NCBI RefSeq assembly: GCF_000969825.1
Contig: NZ_KQ033919.1
Span: 3,022,509 to 3,086,508 of the forward strand
DNA from: Parabacteroides gordonii MS-1 = DSM 23371
GTDB lineage: Bacteria > Bacteroidota > Bacteroidia > Bacteroidales > Tannerellaceae
Reading direction: 5' to 3'
DNA length: 64,000 nt
Part shown: in pieces, positions 48,947 through 55,851 of the stretch
Numbering within the stretch: the first letter of the stretch is position 1
Layout of the letters: each line of letters starts with the position of its first letter
Position numbers and translations under genes: made by a program
The notes under the pieces: model-generated
Told to the model about the DNA's origin: nothing
Seen by the model: the letters and a program-made list of their open reading frames with translations, nothing else
The model's database searches: none

Positions 48947-49189
48947 TTATTGTTCACAATCCGTTAGTGCTGGCCAAGAATCTGATTTGCAGAAATAGGT
49001 CCCAGCATCATTCTTAACACAATTACCATCATTATCCCACCAGCCAATACTTTCACATGCAGCCATTGACTCTATGTCTGTGGATATAAGGCTAATATTA
49101 TTTTTATTATTTTGACTTTGGCTGAAACTCCAGCTTGCTGCAACAGCCATAGCAGCGATAATAGCTACCCCGAAGATTTTTTTCTTCAT
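48947..49189 (-). CDS. NVEALA-type exported peptide 1 (four cysteines after the motif)
   Basis: An 80-residue peptide precursor. Residues 1-24 form a hydrophobic leader (MKKKIFGVAIIAAMAVAASW then SFSQ) very similar to that of peptide 2. A degenerate NVEALA motif (DIESMA, 38-43) precedes a 37-residue C-terminal part with four cysteines, able to form two disulfides, and several Trp residues. NVEALA proteins are a Bacteroidetes family of unknown function. It heads the operon that includes a propeller, thioredoxin-like protein, second propeller, transglutaminase-like proteins and signal peptidase. Confidence 0.75.
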   Translation of the reverse strand: MKKKIFGVAIIAAMAVAASWSFSQSQNNKNNISLISTDIESMAACESIGWWDNDGNCVKNDAGTYFCKSDSWPALTDCEQ

Positions 49190-49229
49190 GTTCTTTTTCT
49201 TTTATTGAATTATAAGTTAGTTTATTTTT

Positions 49230-49237
49230 TACCTTTG
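49230..49237 (+). promoter_or_regulatory. promoter -7 box of candidate sRNA 1
   Basis: TACCTTTG on the plus strand is followed by GCCTACT, which is shared with the box at 51757. It points away from the peptide gene. Confidence 0.5.
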
Positions 49238-49243
49238 CCTACT

Positions 49244-49405
49244 CTTATTCAGTTTAGATATTCGAAAGATACAAGTATCAGTTGATACCGATATCATTCT
49301 GGTTGTTGATCTTAAATGATTTTGATATACCTCCTTTCCTTTTTAGGAGAGCAGTCGGGGAGTTTGCCGTAACAGTTGTCAACCTATAGGCAGACTCCCT
49401 TTTGT
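49244..49405 (+). ncRNA. candidate small RNA 1, divergent from peptide 1
   Basis: About 160 nt from the likely start after the box at 49230 to an intrinsic terminator: GGGAGTTTGCC (49358-49368) with GGCAGACTCCC (49389-49399) and TTTTGTTC. The same layout and the same words (GCCTACT, TTAGATA, ACCTCCTTT, GGGAGTTTGC, CTCCCTTTTGTTC) occur at 51771-51906 upstream of peptide 2. Between these blocks the two differ. No ORF is conserved. It covers the promoter/leader region of the minus-strand peptide gene, so it may be antisense to that leader. Confidence 0.55.
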
Positions 49406-49438
49406 TCTTTGAACTTACCTCTCCTGTTTGTGATCCTC

Positions 49439-49512
49439 AAACACCGTTGTTTGCCATCCCTAAACACCTCTGTTTGCGGTGCCTAAACAGGCCTTGTTTG
49501 GGTTGGTAAACA
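49439..49512. repeat. tandem 23-bp palindromic units (element C)
   Basis: AAACA begins at 49439, 49462, 49485 and 49508, exactly 23 bp apart. On the minus strand the array reads as repeated TGTTT-N8/9-AAACA palindromes separated by about four bases. It lies between the terminator of sRNA 1 and the stop of the DUF4469 gene (49525). Same design as elements A and B with a different core. Confidence 0.85.
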
Positions 49513-49524
49513 AAAATGCCTCTT

Positions 49525-50286
49525 TTATTCAATTACGGGACGGTCGTCTTCCCCTTCTTCTCCCTTGTTGGTACCAACGTACACAATACGGCTGACACTG
49601 CGCGCCGTTTTCAGGATACGCTGAGTATTCCCGGAGTATTGTGTTGTCAGCGTCATTTCATATTCTCCGTCAGCCAGGCCCGTCGGAGCAATGAATATCA
49701 GTTCCGAAGGATTGTTTGTGCCGAACATGTCGGGAGTAACTTTCGTCACCGCGTCGTCTGTCAGGCTGCGGAAGGAGATGCCGACATTTTCATCTGTTCC
49801 CTCGATACGGATGCGCGAACCGGTGATGCGGAAGTTACGTCCCGGCGTGATATGTCCGTCTTTTACGTTGTTACTGCAATCCTGAACGCCGGTGATATAA
49901 ATAGCGTCGGCTTTTTCGCCCAGGATTTCAACTTTGGTGTTTCGTATCTCTTCACGCAGGACGCGGTTTTGAGTGAATGAAACATAGATGTCGTTTTTTG
50001 CCGGATTCCATTGTCCTTCTTCGATCGGCCCGATGAAGCGGGGAACGGCGTAGAACAATCCGGTGTTGACATTGTGTCCGTTCATCAAAGCACGTGCCAC
50101 GATGCGTTCGTAGAGAGTTACTACGTGAACGAGTGTTTCCCGACGCAAACCGGTATCTTCTTCGCGCATGTCTTCGTAGAGTTGTTCGTTATCTACTGTG
50201 CCGGCGGAGTTAAGAACTAAAATACGATCGTTCGTGTCTTCTGTCAGTGTGTTAGGGGCTAACCAGCCTTGGAGTTTGTTGCTCAT
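49525..50286 (-). CDS. HU-like DNA-binding domain protein with DUF4469
   Basis: A 253-residue cytoplasmic protein. Residues 1-125 resemble the HU-DNA-binding domain family found in Bacteroidales (DRILVLNSAGTVDNEQLYED, TLVHVVTLYERIVARALMNG, GLFYAVPRFIGPIEEGQW), and about 130-230 match DUF4469, an Ig-like domain (ITGSRIRIEGTDENVGISF). It ends in GEEGEDDRPVIE. A degraded HU-like gene at 55852 ends in almost the same residues. It interrupts the peptide/propeller genes but is in the same direction. Role unknown: nucleoid or scaffold protein are possible. Confidence 0.78.
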   Translation of the reverse strand: MSNKLQGWLAPNTLTEDTNDRILVLNSAGTVDNEQLYEDMREEDTGLRRETLVHVVTLYERIVARALMNGHNVNTGLFYAVPRFIGPIEEGQWNPAKNDIYVSFTQNRVLREEIRNTKVEILGEKADAIYITGVQDCSNNVKDGHITPGRNFRITGSRIRIEGTDENVGISFRSLTDDAVTKVTPDMFGTNNPSELIFIAPTGLADGEYEMTLTTQYSGNTQRILKTARSVSRIVYVGTNKGEEGEDDRPVIE

Positions 50287-50340
50287 GGTGTTAAATTGTT
50301 TATTGTTTTTAAATGTAATTTCTTTTTTTGCTAAATGAAA

Positions 50341-51396
50341 TCAGAGAACTTTCGATAAGTTGAAAGAATATAGGCAGAAATCTTTTTCCCATCCTATTGC
50401 AATTAATTCTTTATCATCATCTGTTATACAAATGTTAAATAGTTTTTTATCGGAAAATAGTCTACATACACACTCTCCGTTCCAATTGTATATAAGAATA
50501 TTATTACTTAGCATAGCATCCATCATTCCTTCATTATTGTGTTGCGCTAATTTTTTTCCAGAATATAAAGTATAGATGTATTTGTCGGTTGCATATATAT
50601 CTGTATAACCAATAACATTTTCTTGTCCGTGTTTAATGCTATTAATCCCAGGACTACTGTCGTTTATATATATAGGATATATATCGTGATAACTTTTTAT
50701 AAGATTAGGAGTTGCGTTTACTTGATATAATTCAAATATGGCTCCCGATGATGTTACTGATGCAAACCTATCTAATAATGGATTATAAACTATCCAACCT
50801 TGATAAGCAAGTGTTTTACTTTTAATTCCAGATTCATTTCCATCTTTAGGAAAGCCCCCAAAAGATTTTATAAATTCCCCTTCATTGTTTAATATTGCAT
50901 ATCTATTATTATCATTTTCATTTTTATCCAAAAGACCTGAAACTATATATCCATATTTTGTTTGTATTATCGAAAGAGGCATACATTTCAATTTTGTTAT
51001 ATCTGAAATGTTTTTTGATAAATCTTTTGTTACTATTTGTTTTTTTTGCAAATCGAATATGTTAATGCTTGACTTATCTTTCTTCTGCATTAAACGTGGC
51101 ATAATACTCTCATCTGGTCCTTCTCCTAGTTGTGCAAATGATTGAAGGCTATCTTTTGTATAATAAATTTTATCTAAAAGAGATTGCCCTAAGTAGTTCT
51201 CTTTAATTATACATTGATGATCTTCAAATGGAATCATCCTACCAAAAGAATTTAATTTGTAAGTATTGACATTGAGTTTTTTAGCCTTTATATTAAATGC
51301 ATGTTTAAAATGATTTTTTGGATCAGTTTCTTTATGTTCACACGATAAAAGAAACATAAAGAATAGGATGACTATTAAAATATCATTGATTTTCAT
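50341..51396 (-). CDS. TolB-like lipoprotein propeller (BF3164 type), partner of peptide 2
   Basis: A 351-residue lipoprotein (lipobox Cys19, FLLSCEHK) with strand repeats such as KSSINIFDLQKKQIVTKDLS, GEFIKSFGGFPKDG, KYIYTLYSGKKLAQHN and NILIYNWNGECVCRLFSDKK, matching the TolB-like six-blade propellers of Bacteroidales. It follows the peptide gene at 51478 by about 80 bp with a hairpin in the gap. It is the same length as the propeller at 52802, to which it is related. The AT-rich composition is stronger than in the neighbouring core genes. Confidence 0.75.
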   Translation of the reverse strand: MKINDILIVILFFMFLLSCEHKETDPKNHFKHAFNIKAKKLNVNTYKLNSFGRMIPFEDHQCIIKENYLGQSLLDKIYYTKDSLQSFAQLGEGPDESIMPRLMQKKDKSSINIFDLQKKQIVTKDLSKNISDITKLKCMPLSIIQTKYGYIVSGLLDKNENDNNRYAILNNEGEFIKSFGGFPKDGNESGIKSKTLAYQGWIVYNPLLDRFASVTSSGAIFELYQVNATPNLIKSYHDIYPIYINDSSPGINSIKHGQENVIGYTDIYATDKYIYTLYSGKKLAQHNNEGMMDAMLSNNILIYNWNGECVCRLFSDKKLFNICITDDDKELIAIGWEKDFCLYSFNLSKVL

Positions 51397-51411
51397 ATAT
51401 ATTGTATTAGT

Positions 51412-51443
51412 CCTAAGAGGAGTTTCTCGTAACTCCTCTTAGG
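51412..51443 (-). promoter_or_regulatory. perfect 13-bp intercistronic hairpin between peptide 2 and its propeller
   Basis: CCTAAGAGGAGTT (51412-51424) pairs perfectly with AACTCCTCTTAGG (51431-51443), loop of six. It has no T-run on the minus strand, so it looks like a processing or stabilising hairpin and not a full terminator. Confidence 0.6.
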
Positions 51444-51477
51444 AATTGAAGTAATAATAATTTAATCAGGATAATTA

Positions 51478-51702
51478 TTATTTGTATCCAGGTATAATAG
51501 TATGACCTAAATCATCATTAATTTCGTAGCACGTTGCAGTTGATATAATGCAAGGTACTCCTACTTCGATTTCGTATCTAGCCAACGCTTCCACATTAGC
51601 CAGTGCCAAGTCTGACAGTTCCACCTCGTTTTGACTCAGGCCGTAATTCCAGCCTGCTGCTGCGATAGCTGCTATAGCAATGATACCAAATAACTTTTTC
51701 AT
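51478..51702 (-). CDS. NVEALA exported peptide 2
   Basis: A 74-residue precursor. Hydrophobic leader (MKKLFGIIAIAAIAAAGWNY then GLSQ) followed by an acidic linker and the exact NVEALA motif at residues 36-41. The 33 residues after it contain two cysteines eight positions apart (VPCIISTATCYE), able to form one disulfide. Leader similarity with peptide 1 shows common origin. Upstream is the second candidate small RNA. The ending ALA fits the small-x-small rule of signal peptidase I, but the motif also could be a recognition site for another enzyme. Confidence 0.85.
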   Translation of the reverse strand: MKKLFGIIAIAAIAAAGWNYGLSQNEVELSDLALANVEALARYEIEVGVPCIISTATCYEINDDLGHTIIPGYK

Positions 51703-51756
51703 ATTCGTATCTGTTTAATTGTTTATTTTAAAACTTTATTTGATCGGGTTATTTTC

Positions 51757-51764
51757 TATCTTTG
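51757..51764 (+). promoter_or_regulatory. promoter -7 box of candidate sRNA 2
   Basis: TATCTTTG followed by GCCTACT, as at 49230. Points away from the peptide gene. Confidence 0.5.
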
Positions 51765-51770
51765 CCTACT

Positions 51771-51906
51771 GTTTTTCAGATTAGATAGCCGAATGGCACC
51801 TGTACCATTTTGTTCTGTCGGTTATATTACCATCATACACCTCCTTTTCGGGGTCCCTGGGAGTTTGCTTGTACAATTTTGAGGTCGTGCAGCAAACTCC
51901 CTTTTG
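51771..51906 (+). ncRNA. candidate small RNA 2, divergent from peptide 2
   Basis: About 135 nt from the start after the box at 51757 to an intrinsic terminator: GGGAGTTTGCT (51859-51869) with AGCAAACTCCC (51891-51901), perfect 11 bp, then TTTTG. Shares ordered blocks with sRNA 1 at 49244. The terminator points in plus direction, away from the peptide gene and into the 3' end of the DUF1573 gene, so it is not the terminator of that minus-strand gene. Confidence 0.55.
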
Positions 51907-51911
51907 TTCGA

Positions 51912-52793
51912 TCACCGAACATTCCCCTTTATCCTACCCTTGATAGGTTGGTTGTTAATACTATTGTACTTGATCGTTACGACTTCATCGAAAAATCCTG
52001 TGTCTTTCGGTGTCATCTTAATTCCTACTCGGAGAGTTTCTCCGGATTTTGCTGGTCGTTTATCATAGGTGGCTGCTGTACAGCCGCAGGTGGTACTTAC
52101 GTCCACTATTACGAGAGGATTGTCCCCGGTGTTTTTTATTTCGAAGGTAGCCTCTTTTATTTCTGATTTGTCGAATGTGCCGAAGTCTATCTCTGTTTGT
52201 ATAGCTTCAGCAGTTGTTTTCAACATATTTTTAGTCTGACTTTCTTTTCCGGTTATTTGTTTTAGATAGAGGTCTTTTATGGCTGTGTTGTGTACCGGAT
52301 TTCCTAAAGCTGCTACTTTATTATTTTTGTCTAGCAAGAAAGTTTGGAAAGTCATATCAGCCGGGAACTTGTTCAGTTTGTTCAGCCGATCGTCCATATC
52401 GATACACACAGGGCGGTCAAAGCCATCACGTTTCAGCAAATAACGTATTTCTTTGTAATCCTTTGAGTGGAAGAAAAAGAGGAAAGGAATTTTCCCTTGT
52501 GTTACGGAATCTGTATATTCAATCAGTTCTTTCCACTTAGGTAGTTGTAGTTTACAGCTGGTGCAGCCGATAGAGTCTACATATATCAATACCTTATATT
52601 CCGAATTTGGAATCTGATAGTCAGTTGTATCTGTCAGATAACGTGTGAAGGTTATGCTTTCTGGAAACACAATTTGTTTCCCTTGCCATTCGTTGACAAG
52701 TTGTACAATCCGTGTTTCCTTTTCTTTCTGTTCATTTTTACAGGAGAAGAAGATCGGTAATAATACTAGTATGATCAGATTTAAAGTTTTCAT
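51912..52793 (-). CDS. lipoprotein with thioredoxin-like and DUF1573 domains
   Basis: A 293-residue lipoprotein (lipobox Cys18, IFFSCKNE). Residues about 40-180 form a thioredoxin-like domain with Cys77-x-x-Cys80 (DSIGCTSCKLQ), then PFLFFFHSKDY and TFQTFLLDKNNKVAAL. Residues about 195-293 are a DUF1573 domain with FEIKNTGDNPLVIVDVSTTC and CGCTAATY. This pairing is common in Bacteroidetes. It lies 8 bp after the propeller gene at 52802. Likely a periplasmic or surface redox protein for the disulfide peptides of the locus (inference). Confidence 0.82.
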   Translation of the reverse strand: MKTLNLIILVLLPIFFSCKNEQKEKETRIVQLVNEWQGKQIVFPESITFTRYLTDTTDYQIPNSEYKVLIYVDSIGCTSCKLQLPKWKELIEYTDSVTQGKIPFLFFFHSKDYKEIRYLLKRDGFDRPVCIDMDDRLNKLNKFPADMTFQTFLLDKNNKVAALGNPVHNTAIKDLYLKQITGKESQTKNMLKTTAEAIQTEIDFGTFDKSEIKEATFEIKNTGDNPLVIVDVSTTCGCTAATYDKRPAKSGETLRVGIKMTPKDTGFFDEVVTIKYNSINNQPIKGRIKGNVR

Positions 52794-52801
52794 CTTGTTC
52801 T

Positions 52802-53857
52802 TTAAATTTTGAATTCTATAATTGGATCATCGCTTTTCACTTCGGTTGCGACGATCGTATTCGTTTCTTCGTTTATGTCGATGCCGTATATAGCATGATC
52901 AAGGGTGTATTTGCAAACCGGGTTCCCTTGCAGGTCGAAAACGTAGATGAATCTTCCTCCGTCTTCCGGCCGTTCTCCACGCTGATAGGTGGCTAGCTTG
53001 TCTTTGAATTTAATACCCTGAAATACAGCGTAGATATGTTTGTTTGTTACTTTTATGTCACTAAACCCCATAATTCCGCTAGGTATACCCGAACCGTCTT
53101 TACCCGTTTGAAACTCAGGTTCTCCTGCCGGACCATACAGGACTTTATGTGTATTGTCATTTAAGTTATAAATTTCGATTGTTTCTCCTAACTGGGTAGC
53201 CATAGCTAAGACACCATTGTCGGGATTATAGTCCATAAAACTTCGCCATGCCTGTGCCAATGCCGGGCGTGATGTCTCTTTATTGACAATTTCACTAGGG
53301 ATTGTACCATTACTTTTGGTCGCTTTACCATTCTTGTTTACTTCCCAAAAACGATGCTCTCCCATATAGTCAGGAATCAAAAAGCCCGATTCCATCGTGC
53401 GAAAGTCTAAAGAACGGACAAGTTTTTTGTCTAGTTTAATCTCCTCTACCCGTTCCGCAGAACCGGTAGAAGGAGATATTTTCCAGCGGGTAATCTCCAT
53501 CTTATTGGGATCGAGAGCCCATAAAGAATCTAAGGAGTTAAATTGAATGTTCGCTGCTGATAGCATCTCCTCCGGGGCTTCTCCACGTCTGCCGAATGAA
53601 GCAATATGTTTCCACGCCGGATAGGTAAACGCATGTAAATAATGATCTATATTATGCAGATCCATTACAACGGCAATACTATCTCTGACCGTTACCCGGA
53701 ATGGATAACGGAACAGGATAGTATCCAGGTTGATAACCTGTGCACTGAGCGCCTTGGTTTCGGTAAAGTCTGAGTATCTCGGGAAGTGCGAATCCGGAGA
53801 GCTCGTGCAGGCGCCCAGGCAGCTAATACCTATTAATATATATAGGAGATGCTTCAT
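52802..53857 (-). CDS. TolB-like lipoprotein propeller, partner of peptide 3
   Basis: A 351-residue lipoprotein (lipobox Cys17, CLGACTSS). Blades such as HIASFGRRGEAPEEMLSAAN, GETIEIYNLNDNTHKVLYGP, KHIYAVFQGIKFKD and RFIYVFDLQGNPVCKYTLDH are typical of TolB-like propellers. It begins 3 bp after the peptide gene at 53861, the tightest of the three peptide-propeller pairs, and is followed by the DUF1573 gene. Related C-terminal fragments of such a gene are found at 56105 and 57722. Confidence 0.8.
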   Translation of the reverse strand: MKHLLYILIGISCLGACTSSPDSHFPRYSDFTETKALSAQVINLDTILFRYPFRVTVRDSIAVVMDLHNIDHYLHAFTYPAWKHIASFGRRGEAPEEMLSAANIQFNSLDSLWALDPNKMEITRWKISPSTGSAERVEEIKLDKKLVRSLDFRTMESGFLIPDYMGEHRFWEVNKNGKATKSNGTIPSEIVNKETSRPALAQAWRSFMDYNPDNGVLAMATQLGETIEIYNLNDNTHKVLYGPAGEPEFQTGKDGSGIPSGIMGFSDIKVTNKHIYAVFQGIKFKDKLATYQRGERPEDGGRFIYVFDLQGNPVCKYTLDHAIYGIDINEETNTIVATEVKSDDPIIEFKI

Positions 53858-53860
53858 TGT

Positions 53861-54082
53861 TTATTCGAGGCTTAATCCTTCAATTCTCATTTCGACCCAA
53901 TCTCCGTCACAGTCTACAGAGCCATCGCCATAACATTTGGCTCCATCTCCATGTTCACCGTAAGCCAATGCTTCCACATTTTCTAATAATAGAGACGGTA
54001 AATCGTTTTTTGGGGTGGACCCAAAATAACAACCAGCGATCAGGCAAGTTACAAATCCTACTAATTTTAGTTTTTTCTCCAT
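53861..54082 (-). CDS. NVEALA exported peptide 3
   Basis: A 73-residue precursor from the ATG at 54082; a longer reading from 54109 would start inside the -7 box, so it is rejected. A short hydrophobic leader (LKLVGFVTCLIAGCYFG) contains LIAGC, which could act as a lipobox. The exact NVEALA motif is at residues 35-40. The 33-residue C-terminal part is acidic and has two cysteines eight positions apart (AKCYGDGSVDCDGD), the same spacing as in peptide 2. It is the first gene after the divergent promoter shared with the regulator at 54250. Confidence 0.83.
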   Translation of the reverse strand: MEKKLKLVGFVTCLIAGCYFGSTPKNDLPSLLLENVEALAYGEHGDGAKCYGDGSVDCDGDWVEMRIEGLSLE

Positions 54083-54106
54083 ATTTGTATTACGTGTTTG
54101 TTGATG

Positions 54107-54114
54107 CAAAAATA
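54107..54114 (-). promoter_or_regulatory. promoter -7 box for the peptide 3 operon
   Basis: TATTTTTG on the minus strand matches TAnnTTTG; start about 20 nt before the peptide ATG. Confidence 0.55.
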
Positions 54115-54134
54115 GAGAGTCTTTTTCGGATGAA

Positions 54135-54178
54135 CTCCTATAATTCTCTTATAAATCTCCTATATTATGCTTATAAAG
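54135..54178. promoter_or_regulatory. two direct 22-bp repeats in the divergent promoter, likely operator
   Basis: Units at 54135-54156 and 54157-54178 both begin CTCCTATA and contain CTTATAAA at the same place (17 of 22 bases identical). The near unit ends 20 bp from the peptide -7 box, where an activator would sit at the -33 region. Direct repeats two helical turns apart fit winged-helix (OmpR/PhoB-type) dimers, and such a protein is encoded by the divergent gene. Confidence 0.6.
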
Positions 54179-54221
54179 GCATTTATTTATTCGTTTTATC
54201 TCTTTTTGAACGGTTCTTTTC

Positions 54222-54229
54222 TATTTTTG
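54222..54229 (+). promoter_or_regulatory. promoter -7 box for the membrane regulator
   Basis: TATTTTTG on the plus strand, identical to the divergent box at 54107. Transcription start would be about 15 nt before the ATG at 54250. Confidence 0.5.
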
Positions 54230-54249
54230 CAGTCAAATAGAATGTGAAA

Positions 54250-55401
54250 ATGAAGAATGGTTCATTATATGGGTTAATGGGGATTTTTGTGGTTTGGCTT
54301 ATCTTTATAAGTGGAGGATATTGGTATTCTTGTAGTTTGCGAACCCAAGTGACTGAAATCTGGAAGCAGACTTTATGGGAAGATCGCACGAACAGGATGA
54401 GAGAAGCCAAAGTAAAGACGAAATATATATTTGTTCCGACAGCTTCCCCTGATATTAAAATAATAACTGAAGGTCAGACTTTGCATTTTAAAAAGGATAG
54501 TATTAAACCTTATACTCCTGATGAAAGAGATTTTCTGGCTGATCAGCAGTATTTGTCACTCAAGAACCCTGTAAAACTGGAAAAGTTGGATAGTCTTTTT
54601 CAGTTAAAGTTGAGAGGGAATGGGCTGGAGTATAAAACGGCAGTATCACTTTATAATAATGATACAGATAAAAAGACATTTTACGGCCAAGAGGATGTGA
54701 AAGTCTTACATGATTACTTGAAGTTGACATACAAAGTAGATATTCAGGATATTATTCTTTTGGAAGGATATGTTAAGGGTGGTTGGATAGAAAACTTGGT
54801 GTGGGGGACATCTTATTATATTGTGTTGTCTATAGCCCTTGTGATTTTGGGAATATTGATAGTAAAAAGAAGACAGAACAATAAGTCTTCAAAATATCCG
54901 GATCAATTTGTTTCTGAAAATGAACAGCCCATGGAAACAGAGCTGGTTTTACCTGTTGAACCTGTTGGGCAAAAGGTAGAACTGCTAACAGAACCTGAGA
55001 CAGAACTTGTGGCAGAACCTGAGGTAGAATCGTTGGAGGAATCATTGGAGTTGCCTTTGCTACCAATTGATAATGTTGTTCGGTATGACGAAAGACTATG
55101 TTCTTTGATGTATGGTGATCAAACGATACAACTTGCTCCTAGAGTCTTTGAGTTGTTTTATTCTTTGTTGCAGGGAAAAGACCTTTTTCAATCGTATGAA
55201 TCTCTCTATCAAACTCTTGGGGATGGAGATGTTGATGCCGATAAAAAAACAGTGGAACAGTTAGTGTTTCGTTTGCGGAAAGATTTGAACCAGGCTATCC
55301 CCGTTTTGAGTATTGAAACTATACGGGCTAAAGGATACCAAATCAAGGGAAAGGATGAGATGGAAATACGAATAGAACGGATAGAGGATAAAGAAGTGTA
55401 G
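54250..55401 (+). CDS. membrane-anchored regulator with periplasmic sensor and C-terminal winged helix
   Basis: About 383 residues from the ATG at 54250 (a GTG two codons upstream is possible). One membrane helix near residues 6-27 (LYGLMGIFVVWLIFISGG), a periplasmic domain of about 150 residues, a second helix near 190-210 (YYIVLSIALVILGILIV), an acidic linker with a repeated EPE/ELVAEPEVE pattern, then a winged-helix DNA-binding domain of the Trans_reg_C type (about 275-370: LAPRVFELFYSLLQGKDLF, VEQLVFRLRKDLNQ, ETIRAKGYQIKG). No kinase or receiver domain. It faces the peptide operon across a shared promoter region with 22-bp direct repeats, so it probably controls it in response to a periplasmic signal. 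Confidence 0.8.
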   Translation: MKNGSLYGLMGIFVVWLIFISGGYWYSCSLRTQVTEIWKQTLWEDRTNRMREAKVKTKYIFVPTASPDIKIITEGQTLHFKKDSIKPYTPDERDFLADQQYLSLKNPVKLEKLDSLFQLKLRGNGLEYKTAVSLYNNDTDKKTFYGQEDVKVLHDYLKLTYKVDIQDIILLEGYVKGGWIENLVWGTSYYIVLSIALVILGILIVKRRQNNKSSKYPDQFVSENEQPMETELVLPVEPVGQKVELLTEPETELVAEPEVESLEESLELPLLPIDNVVRYDERLCSLMYGDQTIQLAPRVFELFYSLLQGKDLFQSYESLYQTLGDGDVDADKKTVEQLVFRLRKDLNQAIPVLSIETIRAKGYQIKGKDEMEIRIERIEDKEV

Positions 55402-55771
55402 TATTATTGATTGGTAAGGTGCGGGAAAAAAGTCTCCTTACAAATTTTCGTTTCATAATTATTAAACAAAAGAAACTCAATTGTCAAACGAAAAGAACAT
55501 ATATGTGTTTTATTCGTTTGATATATATCGAACGCAAATTTGAAAACGAACTCATGAAAATGTATTAGAATAATTTTACCTCCAAACCAGAGTAAATGTG
55601 ATTCTCAACAAAAATATTGAAGTTCTTGTGTAAAAACAAATTAACCGGAATGATTTTTATTTTTACCTTTCTGCTGTACAGATACTATGTCCTTTTTTAT
55701 TCTTGCAAATCCAATAGCTTGTATCATGTCTCGTTATTTAAATAAAAGACCCGATCTGAGATCCATAATAA
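55402..55771. other. AT-rich intergenic stretch, no gene seen
   Basis: No ORF with recognisable features. A partly symmetric region near 55478-55530 contains CAAACGAA and TTCGTTTG around the palindrome ACATATATGT; it could be a weak operator or hairpin but nothing else supports it. Confidence 0.4.
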
Positions 55772-55801
55772 AAAAGTCCCAGGATCTAACCCGGGACTTT
55801 T
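55772..55801. terminator. terminator after the HU-like remnant
   Basis: AAAAGTCCC and GGGACTTTT form the stem around AGGATCTAACCC, with A and T runs at both edges. It lies past the minus-strand end of the degraded HU-like gene. Confidence 0.7.
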
Positions 55802-55851
55802 CAATGAAGAAATATCTGAATTATTATGAGATTTTCTGTCTATTTTACAGC

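Noticed and set aside
51859-51901. Hairpin read as terminator of the minus-strand DUF1573 gene
   Set aside because: The T-run lies on the plus-strand side; on the minus strand the stem is followed by AGGGACCCC, so it fits a plus-strand RNA instead.
54083-54109. Longer N-terminus of peptide 3 from an ATG at 54109
   Set aside because: Lies within the -7 promoter box, so it would not be on the message.
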